From positions 3,124,001 to 3,188,000 of the forward strand of contig NZ_CP116899.1 of NCBI RefSeq assembly GCF_030997045.1: DNA of 64,000 nucleotides. The letters are read 5' to 3'. Shown here in pieces: positions 1 through 9,209 of the stretch (the first letter of the stretch is position 1; every line of letters starts with the position of its first letter). Source of the DNA: Microbulbifer sp. TB1203. GTDB taxonomy: Bacteria > Pseudomonadota > Gammaproteobacteria > Pseudomonadales > Cellvibrionaceae. The notes under the pieces are model-generated. The model had not been told where the DNA came from, did no database searches, and worked only from the letters and a program-made list of their open reading frames with translations. Made by a program: the position numbers and the translations under genes.

Positions 1-3000
1 CGGTTCCAGCGGCGGTTCGGACCCCGGCGATACCTCAAGCAGCTCTTCAAGCAGCTCCAGCAGTTCGTCAAGCAGTTCCAGCAGTTCGTCAAGCAGTTCC
101 AGTAGCTCGTCAAGCAGTTCCAGCAGCTCGTCAAGCAGCTCCAGTAGCTCGTCAAGCAGTTCCAGCAGCTCGTCAAGCAGCTCCTCGAGCAGTTCCGGCG
201 GCAGCGCCACCACCGCCTTCACCTGCCCGGAAGACGGCAGCCTGTATTTCTGCGACGACTTCGAAGACGGCGAATTCGCCAGCAACTGGGACGCGGTGAT
301 CGACGGCTACGGTCTCCCCGACCCGGGCACCTTCGACATTCTCGACGAGGGCGACGCCGGCAAGTCCCTGCGCTTCACCGCTCGCACCCGCGGCGACAAC
401 CTGAACGAGGGCGAACTGATCCTAGTCAAGGAGGCGGCCTTCTCCGGTGTGCCTGTGGACTACTCCGTGGAGTACCGCATACGCCCGCGGGCCAATGGCA
501 ACACCGGCAACAAGTTCCTCTTCGCCATGGGCCGCTATCAGGGGCCACTGGAGTGGTATTTCGGTGGCCTGAATATGCAGAACAGCACTGACACCACCCA
601 GGTGGAAGCTGGGCTGGCCAATGGCGGCATCAGTCGCCTGGCAGTGGCGAGAAAGCCGCTGGAACTCGGCACCGAGGGCGGCACCGACGGCACCTGGTAC
701 ACAGTGCGCTTCGATATGGTGGGCTCCACGGTCACCCTCTACCTCGACGGCGAGGAACTGGGCTCCTTTACCGATCCCGACAGTCTCTACCAGACCGCCG
801 GCCGCATCGGTTTCTTCACCTACAACCGCTCCTTCGAGGTGGATTATGTGAAGGTGGGCGACCCCAACATCAAACCGGTGCAGCTCACCCTGGACTACGC
901 GGAATCCACCTGGGTCACCACCGCCGGCGATCCGGCGCTGGAAGTGAACGTCACCGCGATAAAGAGCGACGGCGTCACTGCCGACACCTTTACCGTAGAG
1001 TCCAGCAATCCGGCAGCGGTCTCCGTGGATGTCACCGACAACACAGTGACCCTGACTCCGCTGGCCGAGGGCGACGCCACCATCACCTTTACCAGCGACT
1101 CCGATACCAGCCTGCAGAAGGCCATCGAAGTCAGCGTGGCCAAGGCCTTCGAAATGCCCACCGCCACCTACGGCGACCTGAGCACCCGGGTCAGCCCGAT
1201 TCCGGGCAACACCGGCGAGTACGAGGACACCCGCCTCAGCATCACCTTCGACGGTGCTCCCACCCTCGCCGAAGTCGGCTCGGTGCGCATTTTCCGCGCC
1301 GATGACGACACCGAGGTGGACGCCCTCCGCGCCGGCGGCGAGATGGACACCCTCGGCTACGAAGGGCAGAGCAGTACGCGCACCCTCAACGTCAATCCGT
1401 TCGAAATAGATGGCAACACCCTGACCATCTCGCCCCACACCGGCGCACTGGACTACGGCGTTGAGTACTATGTGGCCATCAGCAGCACCTTTTTGGAGCC
1501 CGGCGTACAGTTGAACGGAACCGACTTCGTCGGCCTGGGCAAAGACGCCGGCTGGAGCTTCACCACCCGCGCCGCCGGCCCCAGCGGTGCCGACGTAACG
1601 GTGGACGACGACGGCGCTGCGGACTTCCGCACGGTGCAGGGAGCGCTGAACCATGTGATGGAGAATGTGGCCGCAAACGACCCAGCCACCATCACTATCA
1701 AAGCCGGCGACTACCGCGAGGTACTGTTCCTGCGTGGCAAGGACAACGTCACCATCCAGGGCGAAGGCTCCGGGGCGACGGTGATCCGCTACAGCAACAA
1801 CAACGCGCTCAACCCCGGCACCAGCACACGGCCTATCTTCCTGGCGGAGAGCTCCGACATGCTCACCCTCAAGGATCTCGCCCTGATCAACACCACCCTG
1901 ATCGGCGAGGGAGGCCAGGCGGAAACCATCTACTTCAACAACGACGGAGGTCGCCTCATCGCCACCAACGCCGCTTTCATCAGCGAGCAGGACACCCTGT
2001 TGCTGAAGGGGTGGAGCTGGTTCTACAACAGCCTGGTGGCCGGTAATGTGGACTTCATCTGGGGCACGGCTCAGGCGGCGGTGTTCGAAGACAGCGAGAT
2101 CCGCACTATGACCCGCACCGACGGTGGCCAAGGCGGTTACGTGCTCCAGGCGCGCACCGCCGAAAGCTCGCCGGGCTTCGTGTTCCTGAACTCCACCCTG
2201 ACCCGCGATGCAGGCGTGGCCGATGGCACCCACTATCTGGCGCGCAGTGGCGGCAGCACCAGCTACTACGACAACATCGCCTTTATCAACACCAAGATGG
2301 ACACCCACGTGGCCGATATCGGCTGGCATCCGGACCGGACCCCCAACCCGGCCATCGCCACTGCCGATGCCGGCTGGCGCGAGTACGGCAGCATGGACCT
2401 CGCGGGCAGCCCGCTGGACCTCTCCAATCGCTGTAGTGGCGGCGACACCTGCTATCTGCTGAGCGAGGCGGAAGTGGCCGAGCGCTTCTGCTCCCGGGCG
2501 CAGATCTTCGCCGGCTGGAACAGTGGCGAAGGCTGGGACCCCATGCCGGAGCAGCCCAATGACGAACTCTGCCCTGCAGAGCCGGTACCCGAGCCGAGCC
2601 TGTGGAGTGGGAACGCCATGATACTGGGCGGCAGCAGCACCGGGGTCAGTGGAGAAATCACCGCACAGACGGATACCAGCATCACCTTCACCGTCAGCGG
2701 CGGCAAGTTCGAGCAAACTGCCCAGTCCTTCTACTTGGCCTCGCAGGAAGTGACCGGAGACTTCGTGCTCACCGCCAAGCTCAAGTCCGTGGGCGAGCCC
2801 TACCCCCACCCCCAACTCCCGGTGGGCCTGATGATGTGCGAGTGCGACACAGCGAGCGGAGCCACATCGCCACTTGCGACCTCGGGCGCGTACTTGTCAA
2901 CAGACAGCGGCTGGCTGACCCAGTACTCCCGTGTACTTGAAGACGGCGGCACCTGGGGCACCTCCAGCGGTAAGTTCTCGGTGACCCCGGGCGACAGTCT

Positions 3001-3196
3001 CTACCTGAAGCTGCAGCGAGTGGGCAATAAGTACTACACCTTCTACTCCATGGACGGCGGCGGCACCTACGTGTCCCTAGGCGCCGGTACCTACTCCGAC
3101 ACCAACCTGCCGGACACGATGAAAGTGGGCCTCTTCGTTGCACCCTCTTACAGCGACCAGACCTACACCTTCGAGGACATACAGTTGGTGCAGTAA
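1..3196 (+). CDS. Secreted multidomain pectin methylesterase (CE8), 5' end outside the window
   Basis: De-esterifies methylated homogalacturonan outside the cell, preparing it for the pectate lyases that follow. The frame is open from base 2, so the N-terminus and any signal peptide are missing; 1064 residues are visible. Order: poly-serine linker (about residues 10-66), a LamG/concanavalin-like module (about 75-290), two Ig-like modules (about 295-520), the CE8 beta-helix (about 525-835) and a C-terminal beta-sandwich of about 200 residues (860-1064) that may bind carbohydrate. CE8 marks are ADFRTVQGAL, SEQDTLLLKG and GNVDFIWG, the last holding a catalytic Asp. A start at the ATG at 296 would cut into the LamG-like module and is rejected. 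It is followed after 110 bases by a pectate lyase on the same strand. The CE8 call is firm; the roles of the accessory modules are inferred. Confidence 0.92.
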   Translation, partial: GSSGGSDPGDTSSSSSSSSSSSSSSSSSSSSSSSSSSSSSSSSSSSSSSSSSSSSSSSSSSSSSSGGSATTAFTCPEDGSLYFCDDFEDGEFASNWDAVIDGYGLPDPGTFDILDEGDAGKSLRFTARTRGDNLNEGELILVKEAAFSGVPVDYSVEYRIRPRANGNTGNKFLFAMGRYQGPLEWYFGGLNMQNSTDTTQVEAGLANGGISRLAVARKPLELGTEGGTDGTWYTVRFDMVGSTVTLYLDGEELGSFTDPDSLYQTAGRIGFFTYNRSFEVDYVKVGDPNIKPVQLTLDYAESTWVTTAGDPALEVNVTAIKSDGVTADTFTVESSNPAAVSVDVTDNTVTLTPLAEGDATITFTSDSDTSLQKAIEVSVAKAFEMPTATYGDLSTRVSPIPGNTGEYEDTRLSITFDGAPTLAEVGSVRIFRADDDTEVDALRAGGEMDTLGYEGQSSTRTLNVNPFEIDGNTLTISPHTGALDYGVEYYVAISSTFLEPGVQLNGTDFVGLGKDAGWSFTTRAAGPSGADVTVDDDGAADFRTVQGALNHVMENVAANDPATITIKAGDYREVLFLRGKDNVTIQGEGSGATVIRYSNNNALNPGTSTRPIFLAESSDMLTLKDLALINTTLIGEGGQAETIYFNNDGGRLIATNAAFISEQDTLLLKGWSWFYNSLVAGNVDFIWGTAQAAVFEDSEIRTMTRTDGGQGGYVLQARTAESSPGFVFLNSTLTRDAGVADGTHYLARSGGSTSYYDNIAFINTKMDTHVADIGWHPDRTPNPAIATADAGWREYGSMDLAGSPLDLSNRCSGGDTCYLLSEAEVAERFCSRAQIFAGWNSGEGWDPMPEQPNDELCPAEPVPEPSLWSGNAMILGGSSTGVSGEITAQTDTSITFTVSGGKFEQTAQSFYLASQEVTGDFVLTAKLKSVGEPYPHPQLPVGLMMCECDTASGATSPLATSGAYLSTDSGWLTQYSRVLEDGGTWGTSSGKFSVTPGDSLYLKLQRVGNKYYTFYSMDGGGTYVSLGAGTYSDTNLPDTMKVGLFVAPSYSDQTYTFEDIQLVQ

Positions 3197-3266
3197 TACT
3201 AGACCCGAGCGGCACCGGATCCCCGGAACCTACCTTGTAGAACCCGGGCCGGTGCCCACTAAGCCA

Positions 3267-3292
3267 GGCCACGCGGCGCCCGCCGCGTGGCC
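3267..3292. other. Strong hairpin between the methylesterase and the pectate lyase
   Basis: A perfect 12-bp stem (GGCCACGCGGCG at 3267-3278 against 3281-3292) with a 2-base loop. It ends 14 bases before the ATG at 3307, and the ribosome binding site GGAG lies just after it. There is no T-run, so it is unlikely to be a simple terminator; an mRNA-stability or processing structure is possible. Confidence 0.6.
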
Positions 3293-3306
3293 TTCGGAGA
3301 AAAATC

Positions 3307-5142
3307 ATGTGTAATTCGAGGAAAATCCTGCTGAGCCTGGCGCTGTGTAGCGGCCTGGCCGCCTGCGGCGGCGGAGGTGGTAGCGGCGGCGACAGTGGCA
3401 TCAGCTCCAGCAGTTCGAGCAGCAGCTCTTCCAGCAGTTCGAGCAGCAGCTCTTCCAGCAGCTCGAGCAGCAGCTCTTCGAGCAGCTCCTCCAGCAGTAG
3501 CAGTTCGAGCAGCAGTTCATCGAGCAGCTCCTCCACCAGCTCCAGCAGCTCGTCCAGTTCGTCCAGCGGTGGCTCCGGTTCCGGCGGCAACGCCGACGGC
3601 GGCTTTGCCGGCCACGACTACCTGCTCACCGGCGGCGCCGGCGGCCTGGTGTACACGGTGAACAACGGCGCCGACCTGCAGGCCAAACTGGACGAGGCCA
3701 AGACCGCGGGCCAGCCAGTCACCCTCTACATTGACGGCACCATCACCGACCTCAACACCGGTACCGGTACCGACATCGAAATCAAGGACATGGACAATGT
3801 GTCGCTGATCGGTGTGGGCGAAAACGGCGAGTTCGACGGCATCGGCCTCGGCATTCGGCGCGCCAACAACATCATCGTTCAGAACCTCACCTTCCATGAG
3901 GCCTGGCCCGGCCAGGAGCGCGACGCCATCGACATCGAGGGCGACGACGACGGCTCCACCACCAGTCATATCTGGATCGACCACTGCGAGCTGTACAACT
4001 CCCTCGCCGTGGACAAGAACTACTACGACGGCCTGATCGATTCCAAGAGCGGCGCGCGCTACATCACCGTCTCTTACAGTTACCTGCACGACGCGCACAA
4101 GACCTCCCTGCACGGGCACACGGACACCGACAGCAACCCGGACACCGACCGGCTGGTGACCTTCCACCACAACCGCTTCGAGAACCTGTCCGCGCGCGTG
4201 CCCCTGTACCGGCACGGCAAAGGCCACGTGTACAACAACTACTACAACAACATCACCTCCAGCGGGATCAACTCCCGCGCCGGCGCCGAGATGCTGATCG
4301 AGCACAATGTGTTCGAGAACACCAAGAACCCGATCGTGTCCTTCTACTCAGACGTCATCGGCTATTGGAATCTCAACGGCAATGTGTTCGGCACAGGGGT
4401 CACCTGGAGCGATGACAGCGGAAACGACATCACCGCCCAGAGCGGCGAGTCCACCTCCAGTTACACCGTGCCCTACGACTACACCCTGGACCCCACCGAC
4501 GGGTTGAAGGAACTGGTCATCGCCAACGCCGGCGTCGGCAAACTGGACCAGTCGGGCCTGGAAATCCCCGACCCGGTCACCCCCGCCGACGAAGTACCGG
4601 CAGAGGAGGAACCGATCCTGGAGGACGTGGCCCTGCCCTACGCGGAAAACTTCGCCACCGACACCGGCACCTTCTTCACCAGCGACTACCGCGACCTGTC
4701 CGGCGCTCCCGGCAACGGCACGCCCATGTACCACCGGGTGACCGGCACCGCGGAGATCCAGAGCGGCGCGCTCAGCCTCACCGGCAGCCGCGTGTCCGTG
4801 GGCAACAGCACCCCCGAGGTCGCCACCGCCCCCACTGACACTTCGACCACCGGCGTCTTCGACCTGAGCGCACCCTACCAGGTGTCCTTCAAGGTGGTCA
4901 GCGTCGGCGGCGACACCAGCAAGTACTTCCAGCTCTACGTGGACAATAACACCTTCTCCAGCGGCAACTCCGTCTGGGGCTCCAGTTCCAAGTTCTACCA
5001 GGTGCTCCTGAGTGAACTGGTTGCGGGCCAGACCTACACAGTGCCGGGCCTGACCGCCAGCAGCACCTCCTTCCTCACCCTGAGGACAGAGAGCGCCGCC
5101 ACCGTAGTGCTGGACGACCTGTTGATCGAGGCGGCACCGTGA
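3307..5142 (+). CDS. Pectate lyase PL1, poly-serine lipoprotein with C-terminal beta-sandwich
   Basis: Cleaves de-esterified polygalacturonate by Ca-dependent beta-elimination, probably tethered to the outer membrane. 611 residues. A lipoprotein signal ends LAAC with Cys20; a poly-serine linker spans about 32-92; the PL1 beta-helix about 100-400; a C-terminal module about 440-611. PL1 marks are TGGAGG at the domain start, IWIDHCELYN, HDAHKTSLHGH and RVPLYRHGKGHVYNNYY, the last containing the expected catalytic Arg. The C-terminal module contains FDLSAPYQVSF, which is echoed as FDLSQPYRISF in the lipoprotein at 13651, so the two share a module. Start chosen at ATG 3307 with GGAG ahead. Likely co-transcribed with the upstream methylesterase. 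Confidence 0.93.
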   Translation: MCNSRKILLSLALCSGLAACGGGGGSGGDSGISSSSSSSSSSSSSSSSSSSSSSSSSSSSSSSSSSSSSSSSSSSSTSSSSSSSSSSGGSGSGGNADGGFAGHDYLLTGGAGGLVYTVNNGADLQAKLDEAKTAGQPVTLYIDGTITDLNTGTGTDIEIKDMDNVSLIGVGENGEFDGIGLGIRRANNIIVQNLTFHEAWPGQERDAIDIEGDDDGSTTSHIWIDHCELYNSLAVDKNYYDGLIDSKSGARYITVSYSYLHDAHKTSLHGHTDTDSNPDTDRLVTFHHNRFENLSARVPLYRHGKGHVYNNYYNNITSSGINSRAGAEMLIEHNVFENTKNPIVSFYSDVIGYWNLNGNVFGTGVTWSDDSGNDITAQSGESTSSYTVPYDYTLDPTDGLKELVIANAGVGKLDQSGLEIPDPVTPADEVPAEEEPILEDVALPYAENFATDTGTFFTSDYRDLSGAPGNGTPMYHRVTGTAEIQSGALSLTGSRVSVGNSTPEVATAPTDTSTTGVFDLSAPYQVSFKVVSVGGDTSKYFQLYVDNNTFSSGNSVWGSSSKFYQVLLSELVAGQTYTVPGLTASSTSFLTLRTESAATVVLDDLLIEAAP

Positions 5143-5168
5143 TATTGAGCACCATAATCTTGAGCACC

Positions 5169-5216
5169 ATGAGCCCATCCCGGCTGAAGTATGCCGATGA
5201 ACCGGGGACGGGCTCA
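5169..5216. other. Imperfect hairpin downstream of the PL1 gene
   Basis: GAGCCCATCCCGG near 5169 pairs imperfectly with CCGGGGACGGGCTC ending near 5216. A short direct repeat (TTGAGCACCAT, twice) precedes it. There is no T-run, so whether it terminates or processes the transcript is unclear. Confidence 0.4.
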
Positions 5217-5254
5217 GTAGTAATTAACAATCCATCATCAGCGGAGAGATAATA

Positions 5255-7186
5255 ATGAAAACCCCTGGTTATTTAATCGCATCTATTCTACTGGGTGCCC
5301 TGCTTACCGCTTGCGGCGGGAGCGGAGGCGGAAGCGGCGGTGATAGCGGCAGTTCAAGCAGCAGCTCTTCCAGCAGCAGCTCATCGAGCAGCTCTTCCAG
5401 CAGTTCGTCGAGCAGCTCTTCCAGCAGTTCATCGAGCAGCTCTTCCAGCAGTTCGTCGAGCAGCTCCTCCTCCAGCAGCTCGAGCAGTTCCAGTAGCTCC
5501 GGCGGCGCCACTGGCGCAGCACCGACCATCCATATGCTCGGCGACTCCACCATGACTGACTACGGCGAAGATCGCTTGCCGCAAATGGGTTGGGGGCAGG
5601 CAATGCCGATGTTCTTCAGCGAAGAGACGGTCATCAACAACTGGGCCAGGGGCGGACGCAGCTCCCGCAGTTTCTACTATGAGGCCGAGCGCTGGCCGGC
5701 CGTCCTGCCACTCATTAAAGCGGGCGATTACGTCATCATCCAGTTCGGCCACAACGACCAGAGGCGCGGCGGCGACTACGCTGAGGCCGGTACCTTTGCC
5801 TACTGCCCCGATGGCACCGAGAACGGCGAGGGCTGCCCCGAGGACCTCGACCTCGAGGGCCCCGACCCCGCGGCCCCCTACTATGAGCACTCCTACTACC
5901 AGTTCCTGAAGCGGTACGTGCTCGAGACCCGCGCAAAAGGCGCAATCCCGATTCTGATGACGCCGATCGTCCGCAAATACTTCAGCGGCGGTACCATCAC
6001 CGAAAAAGGACAGCACAATCTTGAGACCAAGTACGATGGGGAAAACTTCCCGCGGGGCGACTACCCGGCCGCAATGAAAGCGGTTGCGGACACCTATGGC
6101 GTACCGTTCGTGGATCTCACCGCCGAGACCAAAGCCATCGTGGAAAGCTACGGTGATGAAGCGGCGACAGAGCACCTGTACATCGCTGCCGACAGCACCC
6201 ACCCGGCGAAGCTCTTTGCCATCCTGATCGCCAGGGCGGCCGTCCAGGGCCTGGAGTCCCAGGGCCTGATGGAGGGACATATTGTCGAAGCCACTTCCCT
6301 GGTGGCCAGCCCCGACAACCTGGACTGGGGAAATCGCTATGTCGATGTTCCCAACACCAAAGAACTCACCATTTCCGCCTTCGATCTCGTGCCGGCAACC
6401 GGCTCCGTCGATGTAACCGCACCGGACGGATTCCTGTTGAGCAATTCGGCGGACTCCGAGGTATGGAGCAGCTCCACTACCATTGACTTCACCAATGGCG
6501 CTTTCACCTCCAACCTCTACGTGCAATTCACCGCGGCAAGCGAGCAAGCCTACACGGGAGACGTGAGCTTTGCGTTGGATGGCACCGAGCTGGGCACCGT
6601 GGCCGTGTCGGGCACCGGCGTCGCGGTGGGCGCAGGCGTGGCTTCCTATTCCCGCTGGTTTACCGAAGGGGCGTCCACCACCGCAATCACCGACGGCCTG
6701 GTGAGCGCAAGCGACGCCCTGGTGAACAACCTGGAGGCGGGCAATACCAAAACAATGGCAGTTGATGGGCAGGACACCGGTGTCGCCAGATTCCAGGTGT
6801 TTGGAGAGGCCATGGTCGCCCGCAGCGATGACCGCTACCTGCAGTTCGCCGTCACCGCCGAGTCGCAGAAATTCTATGTCGACACCATCTCCGTCTACCT
6901 CGCCTCCAGCGGAGGCTCGACCGTAGAGGCCGATATCGAGTACTCCCTGTTCGCCGATTTCAGAGAGCCGGTCAAACTGAACGAAACATCCCTCCTCCCC
7001 AGGGATGATACTGACCTTACGGTGCAGGAATACAGTGTGATCAGCACGGTGGATCCCACGGACGCAGACCCCAACAACGACACCCTGTACGTCCGGATTT
7101 TCCCCTGGAATGCCTCAGGCGCAACCAGCACCGGAAAGTACCTCGGCATCTACGATCTCAAGGTGGACGGCGTCAGCGGGGAATAA
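5255..7186 (+). CDS. Rhamnogalacturonan acetylesterase-type SGNH esterase (CE12), poly-serine lipoprotein
   Basis: Expected to remove acetyl groups from rhamnogalacturonan I at the cell surface. 643 residues. The lipoprotein signal ends LTAC with Cys20, followed by a poly-serine linker (about 31-83). The SGNH domain (about 90-350) shows block I MLGDSTMTDY, block II RGGRSSRSF, block III IQFGHNDQRR and block V DSTHPAK. This is the CE12 pattern, with Ser in GDS and Asp/His in the last block. Residues about 370-643 form an all-beta region, with an Ig-like stretch and then a jelly-roll-like end, probably accessory. The ATG at 5255 has GGAGAG upstream. A strong terminator follows the stop, closing this group of three genes. 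Confidence 0.9.
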   Translation: MKTPGYLIASILLGALLTACGGSGGGSGGDSGSSSSSSSSSSSSSSSSSSSSSSSSSSSSSSSSSSSSSSSSSSSSSSSSSSGGATGAAPTIHMLGDSTMTDYGEDRLPQMGWGQAMPMFFSEETVINNWARGGRSSRSFYYEAERWPAVLPLIKAGDYVIIQFGHNDQRRGGDYAEAGTFAYCPDGTENGEGCPEDLDLEGPDPAAPYYEHSYYQFLKRYVLETRAKGAIPILMTPIVRKYFSGGTITEKGQHNLETKYDGENFPRGDYPAAMKAVADTYGVPFVDLTAETKAIVESYGDEAATEHLYIAADSTHPAKLFAILIARAAVQGLESQGLMEGHIVEATSLVASPDNLDWGNRYVDVPNTKELTISAFDLVPATGSVDVTAPDGFLLSNSADSEVWSSSTTIDFTNGAFTSNLYVQFTAASEQAYTGDVSFALDGTELGTVAVSGTGVAVGAGVASYSRWFTEGASTTAITDGLVSASDALVNNLEAGNTKTMAVDGQDTGVARFQVFGEAMVARSDDRYLQFAVTAESQKFYVDTISVYLASSGGSTVEADIEYSLFADFREPVKLNETSLLPRDDTDLTVQEYSVISTVDPTDADPNNDTLYVRIFPWNASGATSTGKYLGIYDLKVDGVSGE

Positions 7187-7210
7187 ATGGAAAGGGTGGG
7201 CTTCCACCCA

Positions 7211-7239
7211 AAAACCCCGGGGAATTTCCCCGGGGTTTT
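7211..7239 (+). terminator. Rho-independent terminator after the CE12 gene
   Basis: A perfect 12-bp stem AAAACCCCGGGG / CCCCGGGGTTTT with a 5-base loop, 25 bases after the stop at 7186. The T-rich arm follows the GC core; the sequence is near-symmetric, so it could work in both directions. Confidence 0.85.
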
Positions 7240-7298
7240 CAAGGAAGTTATTCGCAAGCAGTAACCATGAACCATTAAAAAAACAGAGTAACTACTCC

Positions 7299-7343
7299 TC
7301 CCTGTAGGAGCGGCGGGACGGCCATCCGCCGCTCCTACAGGGA
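7299..7343. repeat. REP-like palindrome (TGTAGGAGCGGCGG arms)
   Basis: An 18-bp perfect inverted repeat (7299-7316 and 7326-7343) around a 9-base loop. It belongs to the dispersed family with TGTAGGAGCGGC ends also seen at 20681, 26282, 40802 and 45538. Confidence 0.75.
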
Positions 7344-7413
7344 AATATCGACCTTCCCATTCACCTTAGGGTAAGTAGTTACAAAACAACGATAAATCCT
7401 TCAGGAGCAGAAA

Positions 7414-8985
7414 ATGAACTCAATAAAGATGCTCGAAGGGCGGACCTGGCTTCTCGGCCTGGCTGCCCTGGTTGCTCTCGCCGCCAGCGACGTCCGCGCG
7501 GACAACTGCGACGCCCCGCCCACCAGCGGCGATGCCTACAAACTGATCAATCGCGGCTCCGGCTACGCCCTGGACGTGGCAGGCAAATCCTCCGCTGACG
7601 GCGCCAACGTCCTGCAGTGGAGCGAGCACACCGACACCAACCAGCAGTTTCTCGCCACCGACCTGGGCAATGGCTACTGGAGCCTGCTGGCGGTGCACAG
7701 CGGTAGCTCCCTGGATGTGGCGGACTCGTCCTCCAGCGACGGCGCCAATCTACAGCAGATGACCTACGACGGCGACCTCAACCAACAGTGGCAGTTTAAA
7801 AAATCCAGCAGCGGCGGCTTTGCGGTGGTTGCGCGCCACTCCGGCAAGCCCATCGCCGCCGAGAGCAGCAGCCGCGGCGCCAACGTTTCCCAGACCAGCT
7901 TGTCCGGCGACAGCCTGCAGCGCTGGTACTTCAATCCGGTGGACGGCAACTGCGGTGATGGCCCCACAGGTTTCGCCGCCCAATCCGGCAGCGACGGCCT
8001 GACCACCACCAAAGGCGGCGGCAACGCGACACCGGTCACCGTCGACAGCTGCAGCGCCCTGAAATCCGCCCTGGAGGCCGATGGCGAGGCGGTGGTACAG
8101 GTGCCCGACAACACCACCATCGACTGCCTGACCGAGGGTCGCCCCATCGAGGTCTGCGAAGTCGCCTGCCCCGACAACCAGGACCCTGGGGAATTCACCT
8201 ACCGGGTTCCCGGCAGCGGGCAAACCTGCATCTCGCTGGGTTCGAACACTAACGATACCGTCACCCGTGACCGCTTTGACACCAACATCCGGGTAGCAGA
8301 CAACAAGACCCTGGTCGGCCTGGGTCCCAACAGCCGCATCGAGGGCGCCAACCTGGACCTGCGCGATTCCAAAAACATAATCGTGCGCAACCTGTCCATT
8401 GCCAACGTCAACCCGCACCTGGTGGAGGCCGGCGACGGCATCACCCTGCTCAACTCCAGTCACGTGTGGATCGACCATGTGAGCTTCAGCATGATTTCCG
8501 ACGGTCACGTGGACGCCAATAACAGCGAGAACGTGACCCTGAGCTGGAACCACTTCGACGGCCGCAATCCCTATGTGTGCGCCAACCAGCACTGGTACGT
8601 CGCCTTGGTAGGGGACTCCCAGGTGAGCTACCACCACAACTTTTTTGACTACACCGGCGGGCGCAACCCGAAAGTGGATGGCAGCGCCTCCCGCGCCCAC
8701 CTCTACAACAACTACTACAAGAAGATCACCTATTTCGGCATCCAAACCATCAACAGCGCCCAGGCACTGGTAGAGGCCAACTACTTCGACGACACCCGCG
8801 CGCCCCACTGGAATGTATCCGGTTTTATGAGCGCCAGCGACAATGTCTACACCGGCCGTTCGGCTACCGACCCAGATCGCGACAGCGGTGATTCGGTATT
8901 CGGCGACGTCAGCCTGTACAACTACACGCTCGACGACGCCAATAACCTGCCGACCCAGTTGGAAGCTGGCACGGGGCCGCAATGA
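7414..8985 (+). CDS. Pectate lyase PL1 with N-terminal CBM13 (copy 1 of a tandem pair)
   Basis: Secreted pectate lyase of 523 residues. A Sec signal peptide ends DVRA near residue 29. A ricin-B-type CBM13 follows (about 38-178), with repeated QQ-W and SLDVA motifs such as NQQFLATDLG and NQQWQFKK. The PL1 beta-helix (about 185-510) shows HVWIDHVSFS, SDGHVDANNS, HHNFFDYTGGRNPKV and LYNNYYK. There is no poly-serine linker, so it is probably soluble. The ATG at 7414 is preceded by AGGAG. The protein and about 80 bases of upstream DNA are duplicated in the next gene. The family call is firm; the ligand of the CBM13 is not deducible here. Confidence 0.93.
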   Translation: MNSIKMLEGRTWLLGLAALVALAASDVRADNCDAPPTSGDAYKLINRGSGYALDVAGKSSADGANVLQWSEHTDTNQQFLATDLGNGYWSLLAVHSGSSLDVADSSSSDGANLQQMTYDGDLNQQWQFKKSSSGGFAVVARHSGKPIAAESSSRGANVSQTSLSGDSLQRWYFNPVDGNCGDGPTGFAAQSGSDGLTTTKGGGNATPVTVDSCSALKSALEADGEAVVQVPDNTTIDCLTEGRPIEVCEVACPDNQDPGEFTYRVPGSGQTCISLGSNTNDTVTRDRFDTNIRVADNKTLVGLGPNSRIEGANLDLRDSKNIIVRNLSIANVNPHLVEAGDGITLLNSSHVWIDHVSFSMISDGHVDANNSENVTLSWNHFDGRNPYVCANQHWYVALVGDSQVSYHHNFFDYTGGRNPKVDGSASRAHLYNNYYKKITYFGIQTINSAQALVEANYFDDTRAPHWNVSGFMSASDNVYTGRSATDPDRDSGDSVFGDVSLYNYTLDDANNLPTQLEAGTGPQ

Positions 8986-9109
8986 CGCAATGAAAGGTGC
9001 GGCGATGAAAGGTGCCGCAATGAGGGCCCGGCGATTATTTCGCACCGGGCCCTCCCTTTGGGAGCCAGCGCTGCTGGCGACAAGGCTTCGACAATGCCCG
9101 AATCCGGGT

Positions 9110-9133
9110 CGCCTGCTGGGCAGGCTCTTACAG
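9110..9133. repeat. Degenerate REP-like element between the tandem lyases
   Basis: GCCTGCTGGGCAGGC followed by TCTTACAGGG resembles the end of the TGTAGGAGCCTGC repeat family, read in reverse. It sits where the copy-1 upstream region carries the intact palindrome at 7299-7343, so the duplicated unit probably included such an element. Confidence 0.45.
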
Positions 9134-9209
9134 GGAAATATCGACGTACCCGTTATTCCGAGGGTAAGTAGTTACAAAACAACGATAATTCCCTTCAGGA
9201 GCAGAAAAA

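Noticed and set aside
29..200. Regular repeats considered as a CRISPR array or VNTR
   Set aside because: They translate in frame as a poly-serine linker and have no unique spacers.
422..2815. 797-codon open frame on the minus strand
   Set aside because: It lies opposite the methylesterase, which has clear CE8 motifs; the minus frame has only low-complexity Gly/Val/His-rich sequence typical of the antisense of high-GC genes.
7299..7343. Palindrome considered as a second terminator
   Set aside because: No T-run; it matches a dispersed REP family instead, and a better terminator stands at 7211.
7750..9045. 431-codon minus-strand frame, and similar long antisense frames at 9219-10607, 12152-13195, 16016-17140, 47541-48953 and 49113-50615
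   Set aside because: All are shadows of motif-rich genes on the other strand and show no domain of their own.
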